Shown: positions 32,471-45,286, numbered from the stretch's first letter. The stretch is 64,000 bases of DNA from Ischnura elegans (GCF_921293095.1 NC_060251.1:57677585-57741584), one strand, 5' to 3'. Translations and numbers: made by a program. Notes: generated by a model not told the origin, from the letters alone.

Positions 32471-35400
32471 ATGGCTGTGATGATTAGATCTGTTCATTTA
32501 TTTCGTAGCATTAAACCAATTCACTTGCACAGAATGGCATCAACTGGATTTTTAGTGAACGACCCCAAGTACGCATTTCTCAAGGAACTTGGAATTGGAG
32601 AAGTCAACTGTGGAGTGTACAATGGAAAATGGAAAGCTTCTGGAGAGGTAATGTTTTTACTATTTTATTTGTGTTACCTTCTCATAGTTTTGGAAAGCTG
32701 TCTGATTATAATTAATTGCGGCTGATTGGAATGAATTATGGGATTAACTCTTGGTTTTCCGAGAGTGTAAAGGGGAACGAATGCATCTTTTACACTCATT
32801 TCTTCATTAATGTGGTAATTAACCTTTGAGTGATTGTTCGTTTCGGTAAGACAAAGAAACTTCACCGCATTTGTGTTGTGTAGTAAGACCGTTTTCTTTA
32901 ATTTCAAAGGATCTTATTCGAAAGCGCTACGGTACTGAATTGCATTGCCTTCATTGTAATATTCCTTGTCTACAGAAAGCCACTTATGATTTTTCGCTTA
33001 ATGCGTAAGAAGGCGTAATCCTAGATTCTCATTTTTATGTCAACTTTTTACGATATGGGAAAGGTTTCATTGAAGCAGTTTCATTCACTCTCATTTAATG
33101 TTTATTACTCTCCTCTTTTTCAGCTGGTGACATCTGTGTGTCCTGCAAACGGTAAAGCTATCGCCAAAGTACAAGTTGGCACTTTAAAAGACTATAATGA
33201 GTGTGTCGAAGAATGTCAGAAGGCTTGGGATCAGTGGGCTGACATTCCTGCACCCAAAAGAGGAGAAATTGTGAGGCAGATTGGCGATGCTCTCCGTAAC
33301 AAACTGGTGCCATTGGGGAAGTTGGTGTCTCTTGAAATGGGTGAGTGTCTCAATCATAATTTGCTATGGTATTTTCAACTTATTATTGACGAAACATCCT
33401 GGGGACATCAGTGGCGGATACAGATGGAGGGCGCAGAAGGCACGTGCCCCTCCCCCCCTCTTGCGGGAACGCCTGTATGGCCAAATATTGCAAAACCACA
33501 ATTGTAACTTTTTTAAATCATAAGATGGCATTGTCTTTTACATTTGTATAATCACTTTAAATAAAATTTTCTTATAATCTGCCTGTGACTTGATCATTTT
33601 TTATTACACTAAAAGTAAAGACAACTCAAGATATATTTTGCACCCGCTCTTGAGTTTTTTCTGTATCCGCTACTGGGGAGCGTTAGCTTCTTGGAATTGC
33701 AATCCTGCTGGTAAATTATGTAAATGTCTCAAGCGTCAATTTTCCATTTACGGCCATAATATTTCTATGGTCAATCGTCTATGTATTTGACGGCCGCATC
33801 AACATAACAATAGCTCTGACGTCTTTGCATAGTTGTCCTGGTGGTGAGACAGGGTATGCAGTTTCCAAGTTTGGGCACGACCGGAGTTTAAGCCCCTTGT
33901 CGCATTGGCGGCGGTTTCTGGAACTATTTACTGCGAAAAAACATTATCGAAACCATTGATAAAACGATTTCCCGTTCCTTTTAGTGCAACCCGTCCTACC
34001 CAACCCGCCCGGGCGATCTTACGTGGATAGATATTTTATATTAAATATATATATTATTATATTTATATATTTTATTTTTCCTAAATAGTTTTAAAAACTT
34101 CTCCATCCACTTACTAAGTGGCGGAGATTTATTTTTACTCTTAAATTTTATTTTACTTCATTGTGTTACAAACATTTTCATCCGATTATGAATGGAAATA
34201 ATTATCTGGTCAACAATCCTAAGATTGGTTTGACACCTAGCTCTCCACTCAATTCTCCTATAAGCTAAATTTTTTCACACCCACCTATTTTGTCTCTTTC
34301 ACATTCTTCTTTAACTGTTCCTTGTCCTCCTTTTCCATTCTTGCCATCCACTTGTCCCTCAACAATTGTCTTCATCAGGCCATCATGTCTCAAGATATGG
34401 CCTGTAGGGTTGTTCCGTCTTGTTGTCAAGGTTTTCATGAGGCTTCTCTTCTCTCCTACTCTTCTTATGACGTGATTGGAAATAGGTGAGGTTTTACTTC
34501 TTGGAAAACTGTAGCTCCACTTAGAATGATAAATTTTCAAGAACTTCTTCATGCATGGATATGAGGTTCCAAACGATGGATTATTATAAATATATATGTC
34601 CCAAGTAAGAACTGTTCTATAGCTGTATATATACTGTTTTAGCACCAATAATAGTTGATGAAAGAATTTTAAAAGCTCTGTTGATGCCAAATACTGATCA
34701 GTATTGGAATTAAAATCATGAAAAATTACTGCTTTTTTCTGTCCTGATGTTTATTCATCCATGGTTAATGGGTCTACTGAGCTTTGTAAAGGCCAAGGGC
34801 ATGAATGGGACGGCAAGATTATTCAGCATGTTTTACCAGTGGCATTGCGAGGATGGGGGGGGGGGGGTGTCAAGGGGGTTCCGGACCCCCCCCAAATATA
34901 AAAGCACACTTACTTCCCCACCCCCCCAAGTAAAAAACACATTTGGATCACAAAAGAAAACCAAATATTGAAAAATCATGGATTTACAAAAGTTTTCTTT
35001 GAAAAATGAAGTTTTTTTTTTTTTTTCGATTATGAAAAGTGTTTAAAAAAAGTTTAAATCCCTCTTCTTCAAAAATTTTCGCCCCCACCCATTTATGGAC
35101 CCCCCCACTCCTCGAACAAAATTTCTGGCTATGCCACTGTGGTTCGCTCTGTTCAACGTTTCCATCTGAACTTTTTGGAACCATGATAAATAAAAATTGC
35201 TTTGCATGTTCCACACTGGCAATTTATTAACATCAAACATGGTTTCGGTGCGTATGCCATCAGGTGGTATGACAGTGTCACCAGCAACCGGGAAAATTGG
35301 GAATCATGCATGAATTTTATCAATTATTTTGCCCAAACCGGGAATTGAAAAATCTTATATTTCATTTCACATAAAATTTTGACAGTTCAACACCCATTTT

Positions 35401-38400
35401 CTAGCCTTAATTGAGTTTGTTGTAAAATTAGGTGCAGTAGCTTTGTAGAATTTTTACAGCTGCATCAAAATGTGAAATATCAGACAAGAAGACAGAATCG
35501 AAATTTCTAGCACTCTTGACTCGAGTCAGATTCAAAAACATGAAGAATAGAATGCCAGGTGACATCAACATCTACTTATGAGGTCGAAGCATCTTCTTGG
35601 CTTGCATTAAATAAATTTAAATTTTAAATACAATGTGTGCTAACCTATTCCTTGTCCTTGTGAATACATAAATATAATGTTATTTAAAAGTATTGAAGTA
35701 ATCTTGGGAACTTTAAAATTCTTTTCTATCACAGGAATCACTTAATATTAACATGGAATTTAGTAAAATTTCCTTGTACAAGTGGTAGTTATACATGATT
35801 TTTTTTGCCTTGATTGGCTGGACATCCTGAGTATCAAAACTTTCAATGGTTAATTGTCAGTGTGGAACTTACAAAGCGAATTATATTTCCTGATATGGTT
35901 GTGTCCAAGGCTGCAGCAATCGGGGGTCTGAGGTTTCCCCCTGCGGTTAAATGTTTGGCAATTTGGTGTTTAGTGTACCCTCTCTCCGTAAGACCACCCT
36001 TGCTGCAATATTTTTTTCTTGCTACAGCTTTGGTTGCCTTATTGGCCTCTGGTGACAAATCCTGCAGGAATGTGTGGTTCATAGCAAACTTCAACTTGGA
36101 GAATGCCTACAGTTTCGCTTTTTCCCTAGAAAATCTAGCAACCCTTGACACAGCTCTCTTGGACAGAAATTTGATGAAAAATACTTGTCGATATAAATAA
36201 AAGTAATAATCAATTATGGTTTTGCACCTTAATTTGTTTACTTGGCAGGTAAAAAGTGCCTATAGAACTTTATAGGTTCCTGAAAGTTTTTCAGTAACAC
36301 AAATAACTGGGGTTTCTTTGAAAAAAATGTTATGATAGTATAATCATTTGAAAATTCTTACCAAGGATATATGTAGATTTGTTGTTATCTGTTTTTCTGT
36401 TGTATGAAATCTCATATTATAATATGTGGAAGCTTGGGAAAGATAAGCTGTGTTTCTTTGCCATCGTATTTCCATCAGTTTTAATTTCAATTGATTGGTT
36501 TGGATTATCAATAGATTTAATTTTTTTAAGTGAGAAGGGCCAATCAGTAAATCAGAATTAATTAAATTTTTAGGGAAAGAGTCCTCAATGTGGAAAGGCC
36601 TTAGAACTGCATTTTATTCTACTTATGCAATAAGTCAGTGTCAGCATTAGAAAAATAAAATACCTAATCTTGATATCAAATGCATTTGTATGTATTTAAA
36701 CATCTTATTAATATGGCCTTAATGTAACATAAAATATAAATCATAGTTAACAATTTACCTTCATTCAAGCATTAAAGAAATCAGTTGATTACATGTGTGT
36801 CATATCTTTGTACTCTCTTAGTCATTGGGAAAGTTGCTTTAATAGGGATTTTTTTTCTTTTTTCTGTATTTTAGGTAAAATATTGCCTGAAGGCATTGGT
36901 GAGGTACAGGAGTATGTTGATATCTGTGACTACGCTGTTGGACTGTCTAGAATGCTGAGTGGGCAAATTCTTCCATCTGAGCGACCTGGGCATGTTTTGC
37001 TGGAGAACTGGAATCCTCTTGGAGCAATTGGTGTTATCTCTGCATTTAACTTCCCAATTGCTGTCTATGGCTGGAATAGTGCTATAGCTATGGTAACTTC
37101 TTTTGGATACGTTTCTCTGTAATTGAAAATAATTTTCTTGGTGACATAAAAGTGCTAATGGACTGGAAATTTATCAATTAACTTTTAATTGTTGATTCTA
37201 TACTTCCTGCTAGAGCATGCATTCTGATCTGTTTAGATTTTAAATGTCCATGGGCAGTTCTCAACCAAAAAAAGTAGTAATTTTTGTCTGAGGTTTCTTC
37301 CTAATTTCCTCTTTCTATCCTTTGCTCTTTCCTATCTCAACAGTTTGTCATTAGAATTACACCCATGCCTCCTATAGTGCAAGGGATTCATTCCTTGGGG
37401 TCTTTGCACTATACGACTTTGTGTTATACCAGAGCGTTTCAACGTTGGGAGGATAGGGATGCATTCCTGGTAGCATAGGTGTTGGGTATCGAATTTCCTC
37501 TAAACCATATATATTCTCATAAAAAGCCTTAGAAAACCTTATTGATATAAATGTTTATAGTTTAAAATATCTTTAAAGATACTATAGGCACGCATTCAAA
37601 GACGTGTACCCACGTTTAAAAAAATTCGTATGTGCTTTTGAAATTCCCTCCTGTCGTGCGGGTGGGCTAACATCTGCTATCTTAGGGGTTCGTAATGCAC
37701 TGCCGGCAGTTGAGGATTTTTCAAACCAGTCTAAAAACAATTATTGTGTCACCCAGGCCCTTATGTCTCTCATCGAAATGTCAGGCAAATGCTACTTTGA
37801 GTGCCATTTCATAGCTAGCAGAGTTTATGAATGATGAATCATTTTAATTTGAAGTCCTCTGAGGCATTAGCAGCTACGTAAAACAGTCTTTAAATGCCTT
37901 GAAACCTGACCGAGGTTTTCCTTCCCTGAAAATGAATGAACAAGATTGCATTCTTTTCCAAAACAATATCATCTTGTCAACACTAAAAACTAGTTGAGGG
38001 AGAAAGGAGCCACTTTCAATCACAGCTTGGAGTTCATCAGAAAATGTTGCGGTGACTGCGTTATCAACAGTTACAGATTCACCTGATATCACCACACTGA
38101 AAATACCTGCTTGCTGTTTAAAATTCTGGAACCAACCAGAGCTTTCACCAGATGTCTCGGAGCGATTACCACCCTCGTCTTTTTGTACACATTCACAAGG
38201 AACTTTCCGCTTGTGTTGACCGCTTGGTTGAAGATGCTGCGGCTGATGTCACTGATGTTTTAACTTCGTCTTTATTCAGAATAAGGCATCGTGAGTTTAA
38301 ACTTCCACACAATATCACTTTGATGCTCTCCATTTTCTAAGCAATTGACCTCTTTCAATTTCTCTTCTAGGTTTATGGTTTTTCTTGATAACTTCTTGAT

Positions 38401-41400
38401 TTTTCTACCCGCATTCCTATTTTTTGCCATTGTTCTCTTAGTTTTTACTCTGTATGGCTCTATCGAAATCACCTTCTACTGGTGCACTGTATTCCTGAGA
38501 TGCAGAGCGCCTACGGCTGCTGGGTGGGAATGAAGCCATTGTGTCTGAGACACTATAGCGGACCCTTTTATGTGTTGATACCCAACTCGGCCACCGCTCC
38601 ATTTCTCCGCAATGAATACCGATGACCTTGAAGGCTTTAGCGTCGACCCTCTACCTGGAAGTCAATCGCCCAATAACCTATGACGGTATAAATTACGTCT
38701 CAAACCGTACTGCTTAAAAAAAACTCATTTCGACTAGCTCCACGCTTAATTGATGATCTAAATTAACTATTGTCATTCTGTTAAGGAGGCGAAATAAATT
38801 ACTTCGAATGGCCGGCTAACTGGACCCAATGACGAGTACTGCTTTTGGCCATACTGCAATGGATTTCTATTAATATATAAACAAAAAAGAAGATTTGAGA
38901 CAAGCAATACTATTAATATGCGTAAAATGATTGCAATTTTGTGTGTACTTAGCGCAAGTTCACGTTCTATCATGAGAGTTTTTTGATTAGGCTACACTGC
39001 GTTGCGATGTTTCCCCGAGGAACGAATTTGCTCTATATCGAAATTGCACTAATCAAAATTGCACTATGCGAGGCATCTACATCTACATAATACCCCGCAA
39101 GCCGCCTAAAAGGCGTGTGGCAGGGGGTGTTAGGACACCAGCCGTTTACAGCTATTTAAAAAAAATAAAAAAGAAGTGCTCTAACGAGGTTGGGACAAGC
39201 GTTTATTAAAGTCCTTTATTGTTCGGGGGAAAAACGAATTCTTATATCTATCCGTTCGGCTAAAAATCTCTCTTAATTTATCGCTTCTGTCGGACCTGGA
39301 AATATAGTGTGGCTCTAAGATTATGTTCTCTGTGTCGCTCTTAAATATATCCATTCTTAATTGTTCAAGCAATCTAAGCCTAGCGCGCAGCCTCCGAGTC
39401 TCCAACGGCTCCCAGCCTAATTCGCTTAACATCTGGGTAACACTGTCTGTACGCCCGTAGCGGTTTTTGACGAAACGCGCAGCCTTCCTTTGTATCTTAT
39501 TCAGCTCGCGGATTAAGTCTTTCTGCACTGGATCCCATACACTCGCTGCATATTCAAGGTGCGGTCGGACGAGAGCGAAATAGCACCTTTCTTTTACTTT
39601 CTCATCCGAAAATCTTCCCACAATACGCTTGACGAATCCTAATTTCTTCAGGGCTATACCGCAAATATTCTTTATATGAGTTCCCCACGTGAGGTTCGAG
39701 GTTATCGTAACTCCCAGGTACTTCACTTCTTCTGTTGCCTTTATGTTAATGCCATCCACTGCATAAACATTGTTAGTGTTGGACGAATTCCGCAAAAAAT
39801 GTACCGCCATGCATTTGCTCAGATTAAGTTCGAGTCCCCACTCTTGACTCCACAAATGAACGTTGTTTAAGTCCGATGATAGATTTCCATAGTCAGAGTG
39901 ATCACTAATTTCGCGATAGATGACAGCGTCGTCAGCAAATAAACGTATTTTACTGCTAAAGGCATGGGTGTGGATGCCCAATTCTATAGCTGGAGCTACA
40001 AGCACAATTAAGTGGGTAAAAAATTATTACACCTCCTTTGGAGATATTTATTTTCTATGGAGTTGTTAGCTTTCTTGCTAATGGGTTTTTCACATTTCTA
40101 ATGCGAGTTATGGTGTACTAAAATTCATATTTACTAATCTATCTCTTGTAATTCCTACCTAAATTTTCAGATTTAACTAGCGTATGTGCAGTAAAAAATG
40201 TTGGCCGCCTCTTACAAAACTTTGTTAATTTGCTTGCATTTGTTTTTCTGTCAAGGTGTGTGGAGATGCTGTCCTTTGGAAAGGTGCTCCGAGTACACCT
40301 CTCGTGTCGGTGGCCACGATTCGTGTGGTTTCGAAGGTGCTGGAAGAGAATGGCCTTCCTGGTGCAATCTGCTCTCTCTGTTCTGGTGGAGCTGATGTGG
40401 GAGAGGCAATGGCCAAGGATTCTCGTGTGAAGCTCTTGTCGTTTACGGGCAGCACAGAGGTCGGGAAGAAGGTAGGCTTTGAATGAATTGTTTTGCTCAT
40501 ATTAACTCAATATGTGTGTTTTTGAAATCTTTCTTGTTTTGTCCCAGTTGCTTATGCCCTCATTAGAGTCGACTATATTTTATCTAGTTTGCGTATAATC
40601 CATTCCATTTTCTCCTCCTCTAATGTAGTTTGACAGATACACTGTATAATGATGTCTGATTTATCTTACTAGAACTTTTGTAATTGAAGGTATTATTATT
40701 ATTTCCTCCATAAAGGTATCCCCTTATTTCTATATTATATATCTATATCTTATCGTATTATCTATATTTCTATATTATATTATAAAGGTATTCCCCCTTA
40801 TTTCCTCCATAAAGGTATAATTGTGCTTGTATAAAGAAGTTGGGGGCTCAGAGAAAGGAACTGGCATAGTGTGTATGAATTTGACACACATGTGGCTTAA
40901 TTTGAGGTGAGCTGTATCCCTCATGTATCCAAACTAACCATTGCATTGTATCACTGTGTGAGTGAGTGATGAAGAAATCAAGTATTTTTGATCAACAGTA
41001 AAAAATTGTCACTCCTGAAATTTAATCTTTTTATAGGAAGTGTATCTAAAATTTTGCAGACTTGATTTTTTTGTCTCCCTAAAATATGACCGCCATATGA
41101 GCCATTCAAATGCTCTGCTCATAGTATGGCTGCGGAAGCCATGCAAATAAGAGAACATTATTTCTAGTATGCAACTAAATTCATGATTTTATGAGATAGC
41201 AAAAAAACATGCATTTTCTTATTCCATTAGATTTCCTCAACCCTCTGTAGGGTGAAGGGAGGTGGGGAAAGTTATATTGCTTGTGCTGCAGGTGGATCAA
41301 CTTTGACTTACATAGTATCTAAGCTGGTTTGTGGTTAAATGGAACAAGGGTGGAAGTGGAATAACTTTAATCCAATATCAACAACAAAATTTTTTTTTCT

Positions 41401-44400
41401 TAAACCTGTGCTAGTTTCATCTCTCATGAGTGGCAACCAGGGTATACATACTGGCAGAAATTAAATTAATCTCCTATTTGATGAATTCTGTTTTTCTTGA
41501 TTTCAGGTGGCCATGACAGTTCAAGAAAGGTTTGGTAAGCACCTCCTTGAGTTGGGTGGAAACAATGCCATCATAGTGGCAGAAGATGCTGATTTGAACA
41601 TGGTGGTCAGATCTGCGGTCTTTGCTTGCGTTGGTACTGCTGGACAACGATGCACAACTACTAGGAGATTAATTCTTCATGAAAAGGTAAGAAAGACCTA
41701 AAAAAAGCAAAAGGGACATTGGTACTGATAAAGATTGTAGGTATGTTAGTTAATGTCATTTTTATCATAATTGATTCAGTGCTAGTTGACCGTAACGTCA
41801 TCATAGAGGCATCAATACTTCGTCTCTCTTTTCTTATTATCATATACATATTTGAAAAGTTTTAGGCCATCAATTGGCCACTAATTTTTATCTTTCTGAT
41901 CTATTCTAAATATTGTAAAATTTAAGATGTTAGTTAGTTATTTTTTTGCAGTAAGTACTATACATTAAAAAAATTGAAGCTTTCCCAAAATTGCAAATTT
42001 GGCACCTTTGAGATTGGCCGACGCAGCGCAGTGTGGTGTATAGGAACTCACTTTTTGGGCAGAGTCCAACTGAATTATCAATGAAACTTTTGTGGAGTCA
42101 GGAACTGTTCAGCATTTTGCCCATTTTTCCTTCTCACGGGCAGCAAAATGTTTTTTTGCTGCAGACACGTCACACACATCACTGGATCAGTTTTTCACTA
42201 TCGTGAGTTGATGCAAAATTGTAATTCAGCACTGCTTTCTGCAGGATAACTATGCCCTTCGTTGCCTTGCTTAGGTTTTTCAACTTACTAACGAGGTTTT
42301 GGAACTAGGGCCTGTACGAGACATTTTTCTAGTGTAAGCGTACAACATTCTGGCTGCCCCCTCGTAAATAACCTTCGAGGTTGTAGGAGTAGTACTGCAC
42401 ATCGGGCTGAGTGCCAAGGCACCACCTTTTGCTCGGCTCCCTACACAGCTGCGTACTTTGATTACCACTTAAACTTACCACTTACCGGTCCTGCTTGGAA
42501 TGCATTTTGTTTGTATATGGAGGACTGAATGTACTCAATTACATGAAGGGCCATCCTAATCAAATTGTTTTGTTCCATGTTACAGGTTTATGATGAAGTT
42601 CTCTCTCGTCTGAAGCAAGCATATGGTCAGGTGACCAAGCGTATTGGTGATCCCCTCGAGGAAGGCACTCTTTATGGCCCCCTCCACAGTGAAGTTAGCC
42701 TTAAGAAGTACCAGCAAACAATTAAGGAAGCAGTGGAATTGGGAGGCAAGATAGAATACGGAGGAAAAGTGAGTATGATGCTATGTTATGTGGCAGTCAT
42801 GAGACCATCAAAAGAAGGATAAAATTGCATGTACATAGTTACATTAGCTCCAGTGATCCAATGTACTTGGAAGTTATTGGTCTTCGTAAGAGAATTGAAA
42901 GGGGAAAAAATTAATTGGGCAGAAAAGAAATTATAACTATTGCCTTTAGGGGAACACTTTTTCTTTAGGCCTGGTTACACGATGCATTAACTTGTACAAG
43001 TTAATGTCTGTTTGTGTGAATGACTTTTGTGGACCAGAAGGGAACATATACGAATGCATGAACCAAATTAAAACAGATTCTATTTTCTATTCATGCATTT
43101 GAGCCACAAGTTGAGTGGTTACACGGTGCATTTTCGTGTTCATTCATGCGTTTAGACATATGTTTTATTTATAAATGTCTATGACATAGACATATGCATT
43201 AGACAACTCATGCATGTTAATGTATCATTTAGCCAGGCCTTTAGATAGGAAAGTTTGAAAGGTAGTAGCAGTTTTTTCTATATTTTTATGAAAAAACAGT
43301 GCCTACTTCTGTTTTTACAACAAATTTACTCTGAAGAATATTATTATTATTAAAATAAATTTGTAAGTTGACTATTCGGTCGGGTGGTAGCATAGATGGG
43401 TTTTAAGTTAACCCAAATTAATACATGACTTTGAAATGAGGAAAAAAATGTTTTATTTACTGATGCTATCTATTTTTTTTATTTATTCTCATGCCACTGA
43501 ATACTTCACTTATTGGCCATTTTACATTGGGGTATTCTACAAATTTAACAATAATATGTGGGGAAACAACCATGAGGAAAGAATCATTAGTGAGTGGCCT
43601 GAGACCCTCTCATCCTCCAGGATATGCTTTGGTCCTTGGCATAAAATTTCTAATAATTGATTTGAATTATGAGTAATATGAAAAGAATAATATGAGCAAT
43701 ATATACAATGGAACTGCCTTGTAAGTAACTACATTGTAGCAAAAGTTTGCTGTTCCTCATCTTTTTCAGTGGTCCCCACAGAAGTTTCATGTTACAGCTT
43801 AGAGAAGTGTAATGTTGATGGAACGATTTACATAGTACTGGTGGATCAAATTTCTTATTGCTTGAACACCCTCTGTATTATTCTATCGTGCAAAAAAACA
43901 AATTTGAGGTTAATTTGGTGGTGAGAGAGTGAGAAGTGATGTACACATTTATTAAATGGTTCTCCTTCATGCTTGCAGGTCGTACCTGGCGAAGGATATT
44001 TTGTGGAGCCTACAATCATTACTGGCTTAAGCCATGATGCCAGTGTAGTTCATCGGGAGACTTTTGCCCCAATTGTGTATGTCCTTAAATGTAAAAACGT
44101 TGAAGAAGCCATCTTGTGGAATAATGAGGTGGACCAAGGTTTATCTTCGAGCATCTTCACCACTGACTTAGGGAAGCTGTTCCAGGTTTGTGCCAATTTT
44201 TTTTCTAAGTCATGAGTATCATTTTGGTTCGTTAAGGAAACACCACTGAGGAAGCTGACCTCTAGATTTTAAAATTATCTCGTAATAGTATAATAATTTA
44301 TGTACCCCATTGTGAAATCCTGTTCATCTATAGGTATAATATTCATGTTATGAGATATACTCTACTTATGCTGGTCACTCCGTCTTGGAATGGGTTTTTT

Positions 44401-45286
44401 AAATATTTTGCTTTGTGAGTTTTTGTGTTAATTTTGACATTGCTGCTTTTTTGTGTTTTCAATCAGCTCTAATGTGCAAGGTTTTTCATGATATAGTTGG
44501 TGGGGGTATCTGATATTAATAGTAAATATCAAACATTTACTGTTTGTGTGCGCTAGAACTTTTCTGATTAGGCACGAGGTCTGCTTGTGTACCAATTGTA
44601 TTAGCCCCTTATGCATTCTATTTTCCTACTATCTTACGTTAGAAAAATATAGTTTTCAAAGATTTTTTATTGTATATCTCATTACAACAATTGCTCAGCA
44701 CATTCAAAACAGGACACAAATTTCTAGCGTCTCATGACGTTGGTTAAAACTTTTTTTGTTGAGACTGATCTAGCCTAAAAGTTACTGCTCATAAAGGAGG
44801 ACAGAAGCTGACTGAAGGTCACAGAAAAAGTCAGGACCTAGCCATTAGTTTCTTAATATATTTGTAATGGAAAAAGTGGAAAATTACAAAGAGGAATGGC
44901 CTCACTAATTTCTGAGGTCCTCTTGGAATGTGTCAAATGGAAGTTAGATCTTAAGTTTCAGTGGTGTGTGTGTGTGTCAAATGGAGTTTTGTATCAGCAG
45001 CAAACTTGTTGCTGTTTTACTTTGCTTGAACGATGTAGTTTAATTATGTTACACATTGTATTTTCTTTTACAGTGGATTGGCCCGAAAGGATCTGATTGT
45101 GGCATAGTGAATGTAAACATTCCAACCAGTGGAGCCGAGATAGGAGGAGCGTTTGGAGGAGAGAAGGCTACTGGAGGAGGTCGAGAATCTGGTTCGGATT
45201 CTTGGAAGCAATACATGAGGCGGTCAACTATTACAATCAACCACAGCAAAGAATTGCCTCTGGCTCAAGGAATTAAATTTGAGTAA
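32471..45286 (+). CDS. ALDH7A1: Antiquitin: alpha-aminoadipic semialdehyde dehydrogenase
   Basis: Exons: 32471-32647, 33124-33340, 36875-37092, 40256-40471, 41507-41686, 42586-42768, 43979-44185, 45074-45286. The frame closes on TAA and gives 536 residues (human 539). The enzyme oxidises alpha-aminoadipic semialdehyde to aminoadipate with NAD+ in lysine breakdown. The whole chain reads as antiquitin: [73 protein letters not shown], and a C-terminus near [18 protein letters not shown]. The catalytic Glu is E291 (LELGGNN) and the nucleophile is C325 (GQRCTT). Arg324, beside the Cys, matches the substrate-anchoring Arg of the human enzyme. Starting at 32471 gives a basic, hydroxylated presequence typical of mitochondrial import. 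An in-frame ATG also lies upstream at 32366, and one downstream at 32534 matches the human cytosolic start. Confidence 0.95.
32534..32536 (+). promoter_or_regulatory. Internal ATG of ALDH7A1: possible cytosolic start
   Basis: The ATG that begins [10 protein letters not shown] corresponds in position to the human internal start that yields the cytosolic form. The 21 residues before it (from 32471) carry Arg/His/Ser and no acidic residue, as in a cleavable matrix-targeting sequence. Use of both starts is inferred from the family; the sequence shows only that both are in frame. Confidence 0.45.
33409..33675 (+). mobile_element. G-run MITE, family 4
   Basis: Inverted ends CAGTGGCGGATACAG and CTGTATCCGCTACTG bracket CACGTGCCCCTCCCCCCCTC and an AT-rich core. 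A 13157-13318 fragment (GCATCCGCCACTGAGCTG, reverse orientation) and a worn copy at 47186-47352 belong to the same group. It lies in ALDH7A1 intron 2. Confidence 0.75.
34200..34500 (-). mobile_element. LINE 3' relic
   Basis: The minus strand reads [20 protein letters not shown], then [20 protein letters not shown] and GKGGQG, the C-terminal block of a non-LTR retrotransposon reverse transcriptase. The 3' tail (CCTAAGATTGGTTTGACACC on the + strand, about 34218-34237) recurs at about 59752. It is 5'-truncated, in ALDH7A1 intron 2. Confidence 0.7.
34837..35139 (+). mobile_element. G-run MITE, family 1, copy c
   Basis: Ends CAGTGGCATTGCGAGGATGG and CTGGCTATGCCACTG are inverted. It holds a 12-G run near 34855, the CCCCCCCAAATATAAAAGCA block and the AAATATTGAAAAATCATGGA core seen in the other copies. 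Confidence 0.75.
35140..36874 (+). other. Rest of ALDH7A1 intron 2
   Basis: AT-rich. A 128-residue open frame at 35814-36200 on the + strand overlaps an 83-residue frame on the minus strand (36094-35843). Neither matches a family I know, and neither has a recognisable motif. They are recorded here but not called as genes. Confidence 0.4.
37373..39067 (-). mobile_element. Tigger/pogo-like DNA transposon, decayed
   Basis: Imperfect inverted ends: TATAGTGCAAGGGATTCATT on the left, and CATAGTGCAATTTTGATTAG read inward from the right, with a shared subterminal ATTCRTTCCTYGGGG. The minus strand keeps pieces of a TIGD-type transposase: [20 protein letters not shown] (psq-type helix-turn-helix, about 38380), [16 protein letters not shown] (CENP-B-type domain, about 38130) and [18 protein letters not shown] with [15 protein letters not shown] (start of the DDE domain, about 37950; the family has VDETGLFWK). 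Stops and frame breaks follow. It is in ALDH7A1 intron 3. Confidence 0.75.
39070..39990 (-). mobile_element. 5'-truncated LINE (Jockey/CR1-like reverse transcriptase)
   Basis: A minus-strand frame (stop at 39181) encodes the second half of a reverse transcriptase: [15 protein letters not shown] (the FADD catalytic box), [57 protein letters not shown] and a C-terminal [15 protein letters not shown]. The fingers and endonuclease are missing, so it is a typical 5' truncation. The 3' end, in minus sense, finishes with GTATTATGTAGATGTAGATG, a short tandem tail. It abuts the Tigger relic. The frame is open for about 270 codons, so it is younger than that relic. Confidence 0.88.
40472..41506 (+). 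other. ALDH7A1 intron 4
   Basis: AT-rich; the phrase TTTCCTCCATAAAGGTAT occurs at about 40708 and 40801, with a TATATT-rich stretch between. Nothing else was recognised. Confidence 0.5.
41687..42585 (+). other. ALDH7A1 intron 5: nothing recognised
   Basis: 899 bp of intron. The segment 42290-42480 is less AT-rich than its surroundings but shows no open frame of known family and no clear inverted ends. Confidence 0.45.
42967..43243. mobile_element. MITE with AGGCCTGG inverted ends
   Basis: The left end reads AGGCCTGGTTACACGATGCA and the right end, read inward, AGGCCTGGCTAAATGATACA; both continue with TTAAC. The interior repeats GTTACACGRTGCATT and CATGCATT themes. Located in ALDH7A1 intron 6. 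Confidence 0.7.
44186..45073 (+). other. ALDH7A1 intron 7: nothing recognised
   Basis: 888 bp, AT-rich, with a short (GT)n stretch at about 44964-44976. The donor is CAG|GTTTGT, weaker than consensus. Confidence 0.5.

Noticed and set aside
33839-33920. tRNA-like GGAGTTTAAGCCCC
   Set aside because: Only the B box fits; length and pairing are wrong for a tRNA, and SINE origin cannot be shown.
37604-37834. 76-residue + strand frame in ALDH7A1 intron 3
   Set aside because: It is antisense to the Tigger transposase region and shows no known motif.
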